From an uncultured Alsobacter sp. (GTDB lineage: Bacteria; Pseudomonadota; Alphaproteobacteria; Rhizobiales; Beijerinckiaceae): 64,000 bases of DNA. The stretch covers positions 62,001-126,000 of the forward strand of contig NZ_CAMFHB010000010.1 in the NCBI RefSeq assembly GCF_945952055.1, read 5' to 3'. A program made the position numbers and the translations under genes. This document shows positions 46,077-54,852 of this stretch, piece after piece (position 1 is the stretch's first letter; every line of letters begins with the position of its first letter). The notes under the pieces were generated by a model. The model was not told the origin of the DNA, did no database searches, and was given only the letters and a program-made list of their open reading frames with translations.

Positions 46077-47453
46077 ATGACCACTGCCGCCGCCGCTTTG
46101 GGATCCCGCAAGGGACGCTGCCTCGCCGTCGTGCTCGCCGCCGGCAACGGGACACGGATGCGTTCGTCCCTTCCCAAGGTGCTGCACCCCGTCGCCGGCC
46201 GCTCGCTCCTCGCCCATGCCATCGCCTCCGTGACGGCCGCCGGCGCCGACGCCATCGCCGTCGTCGTGAGCCCCGGGCGCGAGGCCATCGCCGCCGAGGC
46301 GCGCCGCATCCTGCCGGAGGCGGACATCTTCGTGCAGGCCGAGCAGCGCGGCACGGCCCACGCGGTGCTGGCGGCGCGCGAGGCGATCGCGCGCGGCTAC
46401 GACGAGATCCTGGTGGCCTTCGGCGACACGCCGCTCGTGGAGGGCGAGACCTACGGTCGCATGCGGGCCGGACTTGCGGCGGCGTCCGTCGTGGCGCTCG
46501 GCTTCGAGGCCGCCGATCCCACGGGCTATGGCCGCTTCATCATACGCGACGGGCGGCTCGTCGCCATCCGCGAGCACAAGGACGCGACGGACGAGGAGCG
46601 GACCATCCGCCTGTGCAACGGCGGGATCATGGCGCTGCGCGGCGCCGACGCCCTCGCCATCCTCGAAGCCATCGGCTGCAGCAACGCCGCCAACGAGTTC
46701 TACCTCACCGATGCCGTCGAGATCGCCAACCGGCAGGGGCTCGTCTGCGCCGCGGACGTTGCCCCCGAATCGGAGCTCATGGGCGTCAACGACCGCGTCC
46801 AGCTCGCGCTCGCCGAGCGCCTGTTCCAGGAGAAGGCCCGCACCGCGGCGATGCGGTCGGGGGTGACCATGGTGGCGCCCGAGACCGTCTTCCTCAGCTA
46901 CGACACGGTGCTCGGCCCCGACGTCGTGATCGAGCCCAACGTGGTGTTCGGACCCGGGGTGACGGTGGAAGGGCCGGCGGTGATCCACGCGTTCAGCCAT
47001 CTGGAAGGCGCCCACGTCGCGGCGGGGGCCTCGGTGGGGCCCTTCGCGCGGCTTCGCCCGGGCGCCCGGCTCGCGGCCAAGGCGAAGGTCGGCAACTTCG
47101 TCGAGATCAAGAACGCCGACATCGGCCAGGGCGCCAAGGTCAGCCACCTGACCTATGTCGGCGACGCCACGGTGGGCGCCGAGGCCAATCTCGGGGCCGG
47201 CACGATCACCTGCAACTACGACGGTTTTTCCAAGTTCCGCACCGTGATCGGCGACAACGCCTTCGTCGGGTCGAACTCGTCGCTGGTCGCGCCGGTGACG
47301 ATCGGGGCAGGGGCTTTCGTGGGGTCTGGATCGGTCGTCACGGACGACGTGCCGCCGGACGCGCTGGCGATCGGGCGTGGCCGCCAGACAGTCAAGGATG
47401 GCTGGGCCAAGACGTTTCGTGAGAATAACGTTAATAAGAAACACGGTCGCTGA
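46077..47453 (+). CDS. glmU: Bifunctional GlmU: GlcN-1-P acetyltransferase / UDP-GlcNAc pyrophosphorylase
   Basis: A 458-residue cytosolic enzyme that makes UDP-N-acetylglucosamine for peptidoglycan and lipopolysaccharide. The N-terminal nucleotidyltransferase domain has '[19 protein letters not shown]' and '[12 protein letters not shown]'. The C-terminal half is a left-handed beta-helix of hexapeptide repeats ('[12 protein letters not shown]', '[17 protein letters not shown]', '[20 protein letters not shown]'). ATG 46077. glmS follows 167 bases downstream on the same strand, so the two consecutive steps of UDP-GlcNAc synthesis are clustered. All active-site regions appear intact. Confidence 0.95.
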   Translation: MTTAAAALGSRKGRCLAVVLAAGNGTRMRSSLPKVLHPVAGRSLLAHAIASVTAAGADAIAVVVSPGREAIAAEARRILPEADIFVQAEQRGTAHAVLAAREAIARGYDEILVAFGDTPLVEGETYGRMRAGLAAASVVALGFEAADPTGYGRFIIRDGRLVAIREHKDATDEERTIRLCNGGIMALRGADALAILEAIGCSNAANEFYLTDAVEIANRQGLVCAADVAPESELMGVNDRVQLALAERLFQEKARTAAMRSGVTMVAPETVFLSYDTVLGPDVVIEPNVVFGPGVTVEGPAVIHAFSHLEGAHVAAGASVGPFARLRPGARLAAKAKVGNFVEIKNADIGQGAKVSHLTYVGDATVGAEANLGAGTITCNYDGFSKFRTVIGDNAFVGSNSSLVAPVTIGAGAFVGSGSVVTDDVPPDALAIGRGRQTVKDGWAKTFRENNVNKKHGR

Positions 47454-47467
47454 CGTCGCAAATCTGA

Positions 47468-47484
47468 CCCCTATTGGTTAGGGG
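47468..47484 (+). promoter_or_regulatory. Small hairpin between glmU and glmS
   Basis: A short stem (CCCCTA with TAGGGG, 6 base pairs) closes a small loop 15 bases after the glmU stop. No T run follows. The remaining 135 bases before glmS are moderately A/T-rich (gatctgtaaagatacgtgat), so glmS may have its own promoter. The role of the hairpin is unknown. Confidence 0.3.
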
Positions 47485-47620
47485 CAAAGTGCGGCTCTGC
47501 CGTTACGATCTGTAAAGATACGTGATTTGGCGGCGGGGCCCTTCACGTCCTAAGTGACCCGATCAGGTCCTGGGCTCATGATCATGGCCTTGGGCAAGAC
47601 TTGACCAGGAGGCCTAATCG

Positions 47621-49447
47621 ATGTGCGGGATCGTTGGAATTCTCGGTGTCACGCCGGTCGCTCCGCTGATCGTCGATGCCCTCAAGCGGCTCGAGTACCG
47701 CGGCTACGACTCCGCGGGGGTCGCGACGCTGGAGCAGGGCCGCCTGCGCCGCCGCCGCGCCGAAGGCAAGCTGCGCAACCTGCAGGCGCGGCTCGTCGAT
47801 GAGCCGCTGTCCGGGCACATCGGCATCGGCCACACCCGCTGGGCCACGCATGGCCGGCCGTCCGAGCGCAATGCCCATCCCCATGCCACCGACCGGCTCG
47901 CCGTCGTGCACAACGGCATCATCGAGAATTTCCGCGAGCTGCGTCAGGCGCTCGAGGCCGACGGCGCCCATTTCGAGACCGAGACCGACACGGAGGTCGT
48001 GGCGCAGCTGGTCTCGCGGGAGCTTGCCCGGGTGAACGATCCCGCCCGCGCCGTCCAGGCGGCGCTGCCGCAGCTGCGCGGCGCCTTCGCGCTCGCCTTC
48101 CTGTTCGAGGGCGAGGACAACCTGCTCATCGGGGCCCGCCAGGGCGCGCCGCTGGCCGTGGGCTACGGCGAGGGCGAGATGTACCTGGGCTCCGACGCGC
48201 TCGCGCTCGCGCCCTTCACCGACACCATCACCTATCTGGAGGACGGCGACTGGGTCATCCTCGACCGGTCCAGCGCCCGCTTCTTCGATGCGAAGGGCAA
48301 CGCGGTGTCGCGGCGCAAGCAGAAGAGCGCCACCGACGCCTTCATCATCGACAAGGGCAACCATCGCCACTTCATGGCGAAGGAGATCCACGAGCAGCCC
48401 GAGGTGGTCGGGCGCACGCTCGCCCATTACCTCGACATGGCCAACGGCACCGTGCGCCTGCCCTTCGAGGCGGGCTTCGACTGGGCCTCGCTGAGCCGCG
48501 TCACCATCTCGGCCTGCGGCACGGCCTTCATCGCTGGCATGGTCGCCAAGTACTGGTTCGAGCGCTTCGCGCGTCTGCCGGTCGAGGTCGACATCGCCTC
48601 CGAGTTCCGCTACCGCGACGCGCCGCTGCCGGAGAAGGGCCTGGCGATCTTCGTGTCGCAGTCGGGCGAGACGGCCGACACGCTGGCCGGCCTGCGCTAC
48701 GCCAAGGAGCACGGCCAGCACGTGCTGTCCGTGGTCAACGTGCCGACCTCCTCGATCGCCCGCGAAAGCCACGTGGTCGCCCCCACGCTGGCCGGGCCCG
48801 AGATCGGCGTGGCGTCGACGAAGGCGTTCACCTGCCAGCTCACCGTGCTGGCCTGCCTGGCCATCGCGGCGGGCCTGGCGCGCGGCACGCTGTCGAAGGA
48901 GGAGGGCGCCGCGCTGGCGACCCAGCTCATCGCGGTGCCCGGGCAGATCGCCGAGGCGCTGAAGCGCGAGGGCGCCATCGAGCAGGTGGCCACGCGCCTC
49001 GCCAAGGTCGAGGACGTCTTGTACCTGGGGCGCGGCACGAGCTACCCGCTGGCCCTCGAGGGCGCGCTGAAGCTCAAGGAAATCAGCTACATCCACGCCG
49101 AAGCCTACGCGGCGGGCGAACTCAAGCACGGCCCCATCGCGCTCATCGACGAGACGATGCCCGTCATCGTCATCGCCCCGCACGATCCGGTCTTCGAGAA
49201 GACCGTGTCCAACATGCAGGAGGTCGCGGCGCGCGGCGGCCGGATCCTGCTGATCTCCGACGAGGCGGGCATCCGCGAGGCGGCGATCGAGGGCATGGAC
49301 ACCATCGCCATGGCGGCGATGGCGCATCACTTCGCGCCGATCGTCTACTCGGTCCCGATCCAGCTGCTCGCCTATTACACGGCCGTGCACCTGGGCAAGG
49401 ACGTGGACCAGCCGCGCAACCTGGCGAAGTCCGTCACCGTCGAATGA
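47621..49447 (+). CDS. glmS: Glutamine-fructose-6-phosphate aminotransferase (isomerizing)
   Basis: A 608-residue cytosolic enzyme that makes glucosamine-6-phosphate from fructose-6-phosphate and glutamine, the first step to UDP-GlcNAc. The N-terminal glutaminase starts with Cys ('CGIVGILG') after Met removal and has 'GIGHTRWATHGRPS'. Two SIS sugar-isomerase domains follow ('SACGTAFIAGMV', 'SQSGETADTLAGL', 'GRGTSYPLALEGALKLKEIS'), with the C-terminal 'AKSVTVE'. ATG 47621 has AGGAGG 8 bases upstream. Length equals that of E. coli GlmS. It follows glmU. Confidence 0.96.
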   Translation: MCGIVGILGVTPVAPLIVDALKRLEYRGYDSAGVATLEQGRLRRRRAEGKLRNLQARLVDEPLSGHIGIGHTRWATHGRPSERNAHPHATDRLAVVHNGIIENFRELRQALEADGAHFETETDTEVVAQLVSRELARVNDPARAVQAALPQLRGAFALAFLFEGEDNLLIGARQGAPLAVGYGEGEMYLGSDALALAPFTDTITYLEDGDWVILDRSSARFFDAKGNAVSRRKQKSATDAFIIDKGNHRHFMAKEIHEQPEVVGRTLAHYLDMANGTVRLPFEAGFDWASLSRVTISACGTAFIAGMVAKYWFERFARLPVEVDIASEFRYRDAPLPEKGLAIFVSQSGETADTLAGLRYAKEHGQHVLSVVNVPTSSIARESHVVAPTLAGPEIGVASTKAFTCQLTVLACLAIAAGLARGTLSKEEGAALATQLIAVPGQIAEALKREGAIEQVATRLAKVEDVLYLGRGTSYPLALEGALKLKEISYIHAEAYAAGELKHGPIALIDETMPVIVIAPHDPVFEKTVSNMQEVAARGGRILLISDEAGIREAAIEGMDTIAMAAMAHHFAPIVYSVPIQLLAYYTAVHLGKDVDQPRNLAKSVTVE

Positions 49448-49458
49448 GCCGGGGAGGA

Positions 49459-49480
49459 GGGGCGCTCCGGTGAGCGCCCC
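49459..49480 (+). terminator. Hairpin after glmS
   Basis: A perfect 9-base-pair GC stem (49459-49467 with 49472-49480) closes a CGGT tetraloop, 11 bases after the glmS stop. There is no T tract. It probably ends the glmU-glmS transcription unit or stabilises its 3' end. Confidence 0.6.
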
Positions 49481-49647
49481 TGACCGCAAGGGGCAAGCCT
49501 TCCGGGCTTAAACCTGTCCTTGCAAACGCTTCGATCTTCCTCATTCTGGGCAGGCCGCGCGGCCCGCCTGCTTCGCAGGCTTTCCAGAGCTTGTGAATCG
49601 TTTGGCCACTCCCGCTTGCACGTCCTTTTCCGCGTCTTGCCTCTCCG

Positions 49648-49682
49648 CGTCCTGGCCGGGCTCGGCTCGGCCCTCCACGCCG
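49648..49682. repeat. Dispersed palindromic repeat, left-half relic (copy G)
   Basis: Only the left half-site is recognisable (cgtcctggccggg then ctcggctcggccctccacg), with mutations in its nested palindrome. No right half follows; the next gene begins at 49730. It marks the start of the kinase/nucleoside-hydrolase cluster. Confidence 0.6.
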
Positions 49683-49729
49683 TGCGCCCGTAGCCTCGGC
49701 ATCCAGCGCCCATTGCCGGGAAGGCCGGC

Positions 49730-51274
49730 GTGACCGTCGTCCTCGCCTGCGACCTGGGGGGCACGAGCTTTCGCGCCGCCCTCGTCGACGAGACCGGCGC
49801 GACGCTCGCCGAGGCCCGCATCCTCGGGCCGACGCTGATCGACCGGCTCGGCTGGTCGGAGGTCGACGCCGGGCACTGGTGGACCCTGCTGGTCGAGGCG
49901 GCGTCCCGGCTCGCGGCGGAGGACCCCGGAGCCTTCGGCCGGGTGAGCGCCATCGCCATCTGCGGGGTCACGCGCACGCAGGTCTTCCTCGGCCGTGACG
50001 GCCGGCCGCTGCGCAACGCGATGACCTGGAAGGACGTCCGGGCCGAGGACCTGCTCGCCAGCCTGGGTGCGGCGCTGCCGCCAACCCATCCGGAAACCGC
50101 GCAGGTCAATGCCTTCCACCCCGTGGCCCGGCTCGCCTGGCTGAAGCAGGAGGAGATGGCCGTCTTCGGCGACCTCGCCTGCGTGCTGGAGCCGAAGGAC
50201 TACCTCAATTTCCGACTGACCGGCGTGCGCGCGGCCGACCCCGTGTCGGTCGCCAGGCTGCTGGCCGCCGCGCGGCCCGGTCCGTCCGGCGAGCCCGATC
50301 TCCTGACCGCCCTCGGTCTGCCGGCGGACGTGATCCCCCCGCTGCGGGAGCCCTGGCAGGTCGTCGGCCCGGTGCAACCTGGGCTTCCCGGGCCGCTCTC
50401 CGGCCTCGCGGGCGTGCCCGTCGCCTGCTCCTCCAACGACACCTGGGTCGGCGTCGTCGGGCTCGGCGCCATGCGGCCGGGCTTCTGCTACAACCTCTCC
50501 GGCACGACGGAGGTGCTCGGCGTCGTCGGCGAGGAGCCCCACCGCGCCGAGGGCCTGCTCACGGTGGACTGGCGCGGCCTGCACCAGATCGGCGGCCCCA
50601 GCCAGAACGGTGCGGACACGATCGCCTGGCTTGCCGGCCTGCTGCGGCCGGGCGGGGAGACGGGCGACGTCGGTCCGGTCGTGGCGGACCTGCTCGGCCC
50701 GCCGCGCCACCCCCAGCCCGTCCTGTTCCTGCCGTATCTGCAGGGCGAGCGCGTGCCCTACTGGAACCCGTCGCTGCGGGGGGCCTTTGTCGGGCTGAAC
50801 CGGCAGCACGGCGCGCAGGACCTGCTTTGGGCGATGATGGAGGGCATCGCCTTCCTGAACCGGATCGTGCTGGAGCGCGCCGAGGCCGCCGCCGGAGCCC
50901 CGGTCCGCGAGATCCGTTTCGGCGGCGGCGCGGCGTCGAACCCGGCGTGGCGGCAGGTCAAGGCCGACGTCTGCGGCCGGCCGGTGGTGGTCGGGGCGTC
51001 CGGCGAGCCCGGCATCCTGGGTGCCGCCGCCATCGCGCTCAGCGCGCTGGGGCACTTTTCCTCCCTGGGCGAGGCCCAGGAACGGCTCGTGCGCGTGGCC
51101 GCGCGCCATTCGCCATCGCCCGAGCGGAGCGTGGCCTACGACCGGCTGTTTGCCTTGTTCCGCCAAGCCGAGGATGCTCTTTCTCCCATCTCGGCCGGCC
51201 TCGTCGCCCTGTCGCGCGACACGGGCCCGCTCACCGGACACCCCGTCACACCCGCCAAGGATCGACCGTCATGA
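49730..51274 (+). CDS. FGGY-family carbohydrate kinase
   Basis: A 514-residue cytosolic sugar kinase. The N-terminal phosphate-binding loop is 'ACDLGGTSFRAALVDETGA'. The central 'GVTRTQVFLGRDGRPL' and 'NDTWVGVVGLGAMRPGFCYN' with the following 'LSGTTEVLG' are typical of the family, and the C-terminal domain has 'FGGGAASNPAWRQVKADV'. FGGY enzymes phosphorylate pentuloses, pentitols, glycerol and related sugars; which one is acted on here is not shown. GTG 49730 has GGGAAGG upstream. It is the first gene of a cluster with an SDR, a FrcBCA-like importer and a nucleoside hydrolase. Confidence 0.85.
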   Translation: MTVVLACDLGGTSFRAALVDETGATLAEARILGPTLIDRLGWSEVDAGHWWTLLVEAASRLAAEDPGAFGRVSAIAICGVTRTQVFLGRDGRPLRNAMTWKDVRAEDLLASLGAALPPTHPETAQVNAFHPVARLAWLKQEEMAVFGDLACVLEPKDYLNFRLTGVRAADPVSVARLLAAARPGPSGEPDLLTALGLPADVIPPLREPWQVVGPVQPGLPGPLSGLAGVPVACSSNDTWVGVVGLGAMRPGFCYNLSGTTEVLGVVGEEPHRAEGLLTVDWRGLHQIGGPSQNGADTIAWLAGLLRPGGETGDVGPVVADLLGPPRHPQPVLFLPYLQGERVPYWNPSLRGAFVGLNRQHGAQDLLWAMMEGIAFLNRIVLERAEAAAGAPVREIRFGGGAASNPAWRQVKADVCGRPVVVGASGEPGILGAAAIALSALGHFSSLGEAQERLVRVAARHSPSPERSVAYDRLFALFRQAEDALSPISAGLVALSRDTGPLTGHPVTPAKDRPS

Positions 51275-51308
51275 CGACCCTGTCCCGCGCCATCGAGGGT
51301 GCCTGACC

Positions 51309-52088
51309 ATGGATGCGCCCGTCACGCTGGTCACCGGCGCGTCCGGAGGCATCGGGTCAGCGCTGTGCCACATGCTGGGCCGGGCCGGCCACCGGCTGGT
51401 CCTCACGGCGCTCGACCAGGAGGGCCTCGACCTGCTGGCCGCCGACCTCGAGGCTGGCGGCGTCCCCGTCGTGACGCTGGCCGGCGACGTCCGGGACGAT
51501 GCCTTGCCGGCGCGCTGCGTCGCGCTGGCGGTGGAGCGCTTCGGGCGTCTCGACAACCTCGTCACCGGCGCGGGAGCCTCCCGGCCCTGCCCGATGGTGG
51601 AGATGGACGAGGACGAGTGGGCGACGCTCGTCGACATCAACCTCTCCGCCGTGTTCCGTTTCTCCAAGGCCGTGGCGCGCCGGCTGATCGCACAGGGGCA
51701 GGGGGGTGCCGTGGTCCACATCTCGTCCATCGCACACGCCAATGGCGGCGCGAACCTCGCCTATGGCGCGGCCAAGGGCGGCGTCGTCACGCTGACCTCC
51801 GGCATGGCCCAGCAGCTCGGGCCGCATGGCATCCGCGTGAACGCGGTGGCGCCCGGCATCATCGACACGCCCATGGTGCGCCAGGGCTTCCGCGACAGCT
51901 TCAACGGGCTCGTCGCGAACGCCGGGCAGCGCACGCCGCTGGGGCGGCTCGGTCGGCCGGAGGACGTGGCGGGCGTCATCGCCTTCCTGCTGTCGTCGCA
52001 GGCGGCCTTCGTCACGGGCGCTCTGATCCCCATCACCGGCGGCATCGAGATCCTGTCGCCGCTCTCCGCCATCGCCAGGGGGGCCTGA
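51309..52088 (+). CDS. SDR-family oxidoreductase
   Basis: A 259-residue NAD(P)-dependent short-chain dehydrogenase/reductase. The cofactor motif is 'LVTGASGGIGSAL', catalytic Ser lies in 'VVHISSIAHAN', and the Tyr/Lys pair in 'AYGAAKGG'. A loop 'GIRVNAVAPGIIDTPM' follows the family pattern. ATG 51309. The stop shares a base with the start of the permease gene (TGATG), so the two are coupled. In context it should oxidise or reduce a sugar or polyol imported by the adjacent transporter. Confidence 0.88.
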   Translation: MDAPVTLVTGASGGIGSALCHMLGRAGHRLVLTALDQEGLDLLAADLEAGGVPVVTLAGDVRDDALPARCVALAVERFGRLDNLVTGAGASRPCPMVEMDEDEWATLVDINLSAVFRFSKAVARRLIAQGQGGAVVHISSIAHANGGANLAYGAAKGGVVTLTSGMAQQLGPHGIRVNAVAPGIIDTPMVRQGFRDSFNGLVANAGQRTPLGRLGRPEDVAGVIAFLLSSQAAFVTGALIPITGGIEILSPLSAIARGA

Positions 52089-53029
52089 TGCGCGAGCTGA
52101 TCGGCCGCTACGGAACGGCGCTCGCGGGCTTCCTGCTCGTCGCCTTCTTCGTCGCCTTCGCCCCCAATTTCGCGACGCCGCTGAACATCGTGAACGTGCT
52201 GAAGGACACGAGCTTCCTGGCGATCCTGGCGCTCGGCTTCACGCTGGCCTTCACGGTGGCCGAGCTCGACCTCTCGGTGGCGGAGGTCGCCAGCCTGTCG
52301 GCCGTCGTCTGCGGCTGGCTCGTGCAGATCCAGTATCCGCCGGCGGTCGCCGTCGCCGCGGCGCTTGGCGTCGCCACCGTCTTCGGCGCGGCCAACGGCT
52401 TCGGGGTGACGCGCCTGCGCATTCCCTCGCTGATCATGACGCTGGGCACGGCGGCCATCGCCAAGGGCTGCGCCTTCATGATCACGCAGGGCGTCGCGTT
52501 CGTCGGCCGCTGGCCCACCGGCTTCACCGGGCTTGCCCGGGGCAACACGCTGGGCCTGCCCAACCTCGTGTTGTGGATGGCCGGGGTCACGCTGTTTGCC
52601 TATGTCCTCGTCAAGTGGACGCGTACGGGCGCGCACATGGTGGCGACCGGCGAGGCCGACGAGGCGGCGCGCCTGGCCGGCATCGCCACCGGTCGCATGA
52701 AGCGCATCGGCCTGCTGCTGGCGGGCGTGTGCGCCGGCATCATGGCGGTGCTGCTGGCCGCCAATCTCTCGTCCGCGGCCCCCAACATGGCCGGCGACTA
52801 CCTGCTCTACGCCATCGCCGCGGTGCTGCTCGGCATGACCATGTTCGAGCCGGGCAAGCCCAACGTGTGGGGCACGGTCTACGCCGCCTTCGTGCTCAAG
52901 GTGCTCGGCAACGGGCTCGTGCTACTCGGCGCGCCCTATTACGTGCAGGATATCGTTCTTGGCGTCATCATCATCGGCTCGGTCGCCTTTTCGGCCAGCG
53001 CGATGAAGAAGGCGGCGTTCAAGGTGTGA
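52088..53029 (+). CDS. Sugar ABC transporter permease (RbsC/FrcC type)
   Basis: A 313-residue inner-membrane permease of the CUT2 class with eight to ten hydrophobic segments. 'TLAFTVAELDLSVAEVASLS' matches the family's 'GIDLSVG' region and 'RIPSLIMTLGTAAIAKGCA' the second signature. ATG 52088 overlaps the SDR stop. The binding-protein gene starts 37 bases downstream. It forms the channel of the importer together with the single-domain ATPase at 54084. Confidence 0.9.
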   Translation: MRELIGRYGTALAGFLLVAFFVAFAPNFATPLNIVNVLKDTSFLAILALGFTLAFTVAELDLSVAEVASLSAVVCGWLVQIQYPPAVAVAAALGVATVFGAANGFGVTRLRIPSLIMTLGTAAIAKGCAFMITQGVAFVGRWPTGFTGLARGNTLGLPNLVLWMAGVTLFAYVLVKWTRTGAHMVATGEADEAARLAGIATGRMKRIGLLLAGVCAGIMAVLLAANLSSAAPNMAGDYLLYAIAAVLLGMTMFEPGKPNVWGTVYAAFVLKVLGNGLVLLGAPYYVQDIVLGVIIIGSVAFSASAMKKAAFKV

Positions 53030-53066
53030 TCGAACGACACATCATCATCGGGGAAGGGGAATTGGC

Positions 53067-54008
53067 ATGACACTGTTCAAGACTGTCGCGGCGGCGGCGT
53101 TCGCCCTCGGCGCGTCGATCTCGACGTCGCAGGCGTTCGAGCTCGGCATCATCGGCTTCCAGTTCTCGTCGGAGACGCATGCCCGCGTCGCCAACGCCGC
53201 CGCCGAGGCGGCCAAGGCCAAGGGCTGGGGCGTGACGCTGCTGAACTCGGAAGGCTCGCTGCCCAAGCATGCCGAGCAGTTCGAGGCGCTGATCACCAAG
53301 AAGGTGGACGCCATCATCATCGCCATGGGCAAGCCCGTGGAAGCCGACGCCCAGTTCAAGGCCGCCAAGGACAAGGGCATCCCGGTCATCACCGTGCAGT
53401 CCGGCGCCAGCCAGCATGCGCTCTTCGACATCCAGACCAACGAGTACACGGTCGGGGCGGACGCCGCGCTCTACCTGCTCGGCCAGCTCGGCTACCAGGG
53501 CAACATCGTCACCGCCCGCTTCGACCTCAACGCCGCCTCGCGCATTCGCGGCAAGATCCTCGACGTCGTGCTGTCCGAGAACCAGGCGGTGAAGGAGCTG
53601 GGGAAGTTCTCCATGGCCCGCACCCAGAGCTGGCGCGATGACGTGCGCGCCGGCATGCAGGCGCTGCTCCTGCAGAACCAGGGCAAGATCAACGGCATCT
53701 GGGCGTCCTTCGACGGTCAGGCCTACATCATCGACGACCTGCTGCAGGCCCAGGGCGTCAAGAAGGGCCAGATCCCGCTGATCTCGGTCGATGGCGGCAA
53801 GGAAAGCTACGAGCGCATCGCCGACCCGAACTCGACCTTCCTCGCCACGGTCGCGATCCCGTTCGAGGCCATGGGCAAGCAGGCGGTCGACGCCGTGCAG
53901 ACGATCGTCGTCGAGAAAAAGTCCAAGGACACCGTGACGAGCGGGCCCTACCTGTTCGCCAAGGCGATCCTGGTGGACCGCACCAACGTCAAGGACTTCC
54001 TGAAGTAG
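53067..54008 (+). CDS. Sugar ABC transporter substrate-binding protein (RbsB/FrcB type)
   Basis: A 313-residue periplasmic binding protein of the Peripla_BP_4 family. Signal peptide 1 to about 23 ('GASISTSQAF'). The mature protein begins 'ELGIIGFQFSSETHARVANA' and has 'EQFEALITKKVDAIIIAMGK' and 'GIWASFDGQAYIIDDLLQAQ', typical of CUT2 sugar-binding proteins. ATG 53067 has GGGGAAGGGG upstream. A strong hairpin (54025-54044) follows before the ATPase gene. Ligand: a pentose, polyol or nucleoside is plausible from the neighbouring genes. Confidence 0.9.
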   Translation: MTLFKTVAAAAFALGASISTSQAFELGIIGFQFSSETHARVANAAAEAAKAKGWGVTLLNSEGSLPKHAEQFEALITKKVDAIIIAMGKPVEADAQFKAAKDKGIPVITVQSGASQHALFDIQTNEYTVGADAALYLLGQLGYQGNIVTARFDLNAASRIRGKILDVVLSENQAVKELGKFSMARTQSWRDDVRAGMQALLLQNQGKINGIWASFDGQAYIIDDLLQAQGVKKGQIPLISVDGGKESYERIADPNSTFLATVAIPFEAMGKQAVDAVQTIVVEKKSKDTVTSGPYLFAKAILVDRTNVKDFLK

Positions 54009-54024
54009 GTCCAAGACGCCGAAG

Positions 54025-54044
54025 CGGGGGCCCCGCGGCCCCCG
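54025..54044 (+). terminator. Intercistronic hairpin after the RbsB-type binding-protein gene
   Basis: A perfect 8-base-pair GC stem (54025-54032 with 54037-54044) closes a CCGC tetraloop, 16 bases after the binding-protein stop and 39 before the ATPase start. No T run follows, so it is more likely an mRNA-stabilising or partly attenuating structure than a full terminator. Confidence 0.65.
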
Positions 54045-54083
54045 TGTCCCTTCTGCCTTCCCAGAACCACGGATCGCGCATCG

Positions 54084-54848
54084 ATGACCGGCAGTGCCCC
54101 GCTTCTCTCGCTTCGCGGCATCGGCAAGAGTTATGGCCCGGTCGTCGCCGTGCGGGAGGTCGATCTCGACATCCATCGGGGCGAGGTCGTCGCCATCTGC
54201 GGCGACAACGGCGCGGGCAAGTCCAGCCTGATCAAGGTGATCTCGGGCGCCGAGGAGCCGACGTCGGGCGAAATGAGCCTGAAGGGCGAGCGGGTCCGCT
54301 TCGCCTCGCCGCACGACGCGCTGGAGAAGGGGGTGGCCACGATCTACCAGGACCTCGCCCTGGCGCCGCGCCTGTCGATCGCCCAGAACGTGTTCATGGG
54401 CTCGGAGCTCACGCGGTCGGTCGTGCTGCCGTTCCTGCGGGTGCTCGACAAGAAGCGCATGGCGTCCGAGGCGCAGCGCTTCCTCTCCCAGCTCTCCGTG
54501 GCGATCACCGACATGGCGCGGCCGGTCGAGCGCCTCTCCGGCGGGCAGCGGCAGGCCGTCGCCATCTCCCGGGCGCTGCGCTGGAATGCCGAGATCATCA
54601 TCATGGACGAGCCCACCGCGGCGCTCGGCGTGAAGGAGACGGCGCTCGTGCTCGATCTCGTTCGTCGGCTCAAGGCCGATGGCCGCACCATCATCCTCAT
54701 CAGCCACAACATGCGCGACGTGGTGGCGCTCGCCGACCGCGTGGTGATCATGGGGGCCGGGCGCAAGTTCGTCGACCGGCCGGTCGAGGGCCTCACGCCC
54801 GACGACCTCACCCACATGATCATGAGCGGCAATGCCCGGGCCGCGTGA
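54084..54848 (+). CDS. Sugar ABC transporter ATP-binding protein (single domain, FrcA type)
   Basis: A 254-residue ATPase with Walker A 'GDNGAGKSS', signature 'LSGGQRQAV' and Walker B 'IIMDEPTAALG', then 'ILISHNMRDV'. Most CUT2 importers use a double-length ATPase (RbsA), whereas FrcA of Sinorhizobium meliloti is a single domain of similar size. The gene belongs to that FrcA-like group. ATG 54084. It ends 4 bases before the nucleoside hydrolase start. Confidence 0.9.
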   Translation: MTGSAPLLSLRGIGKSYGPVVAVREVDLDIHRGEVVAICGDNGAGKSSLIKVISGAEEPTSGEMSLKGERVRFASPHDALEKGVATIYQDLALAPRLSIAQNVFMGSELTRSVVLPFLRVLDKKRMASEAQRFLSQLSVAITDMARPVERLSGGQRQAVAISRALRWNAEIIIMDEPTAALGVKETALVLDLVRRLKADGRTIILISHNMRDVVALADRVVIMGAGRKFVDRPVEGLTPDDLTHMIMSGNARAA

Positions 54849-54852
54849 CCCC

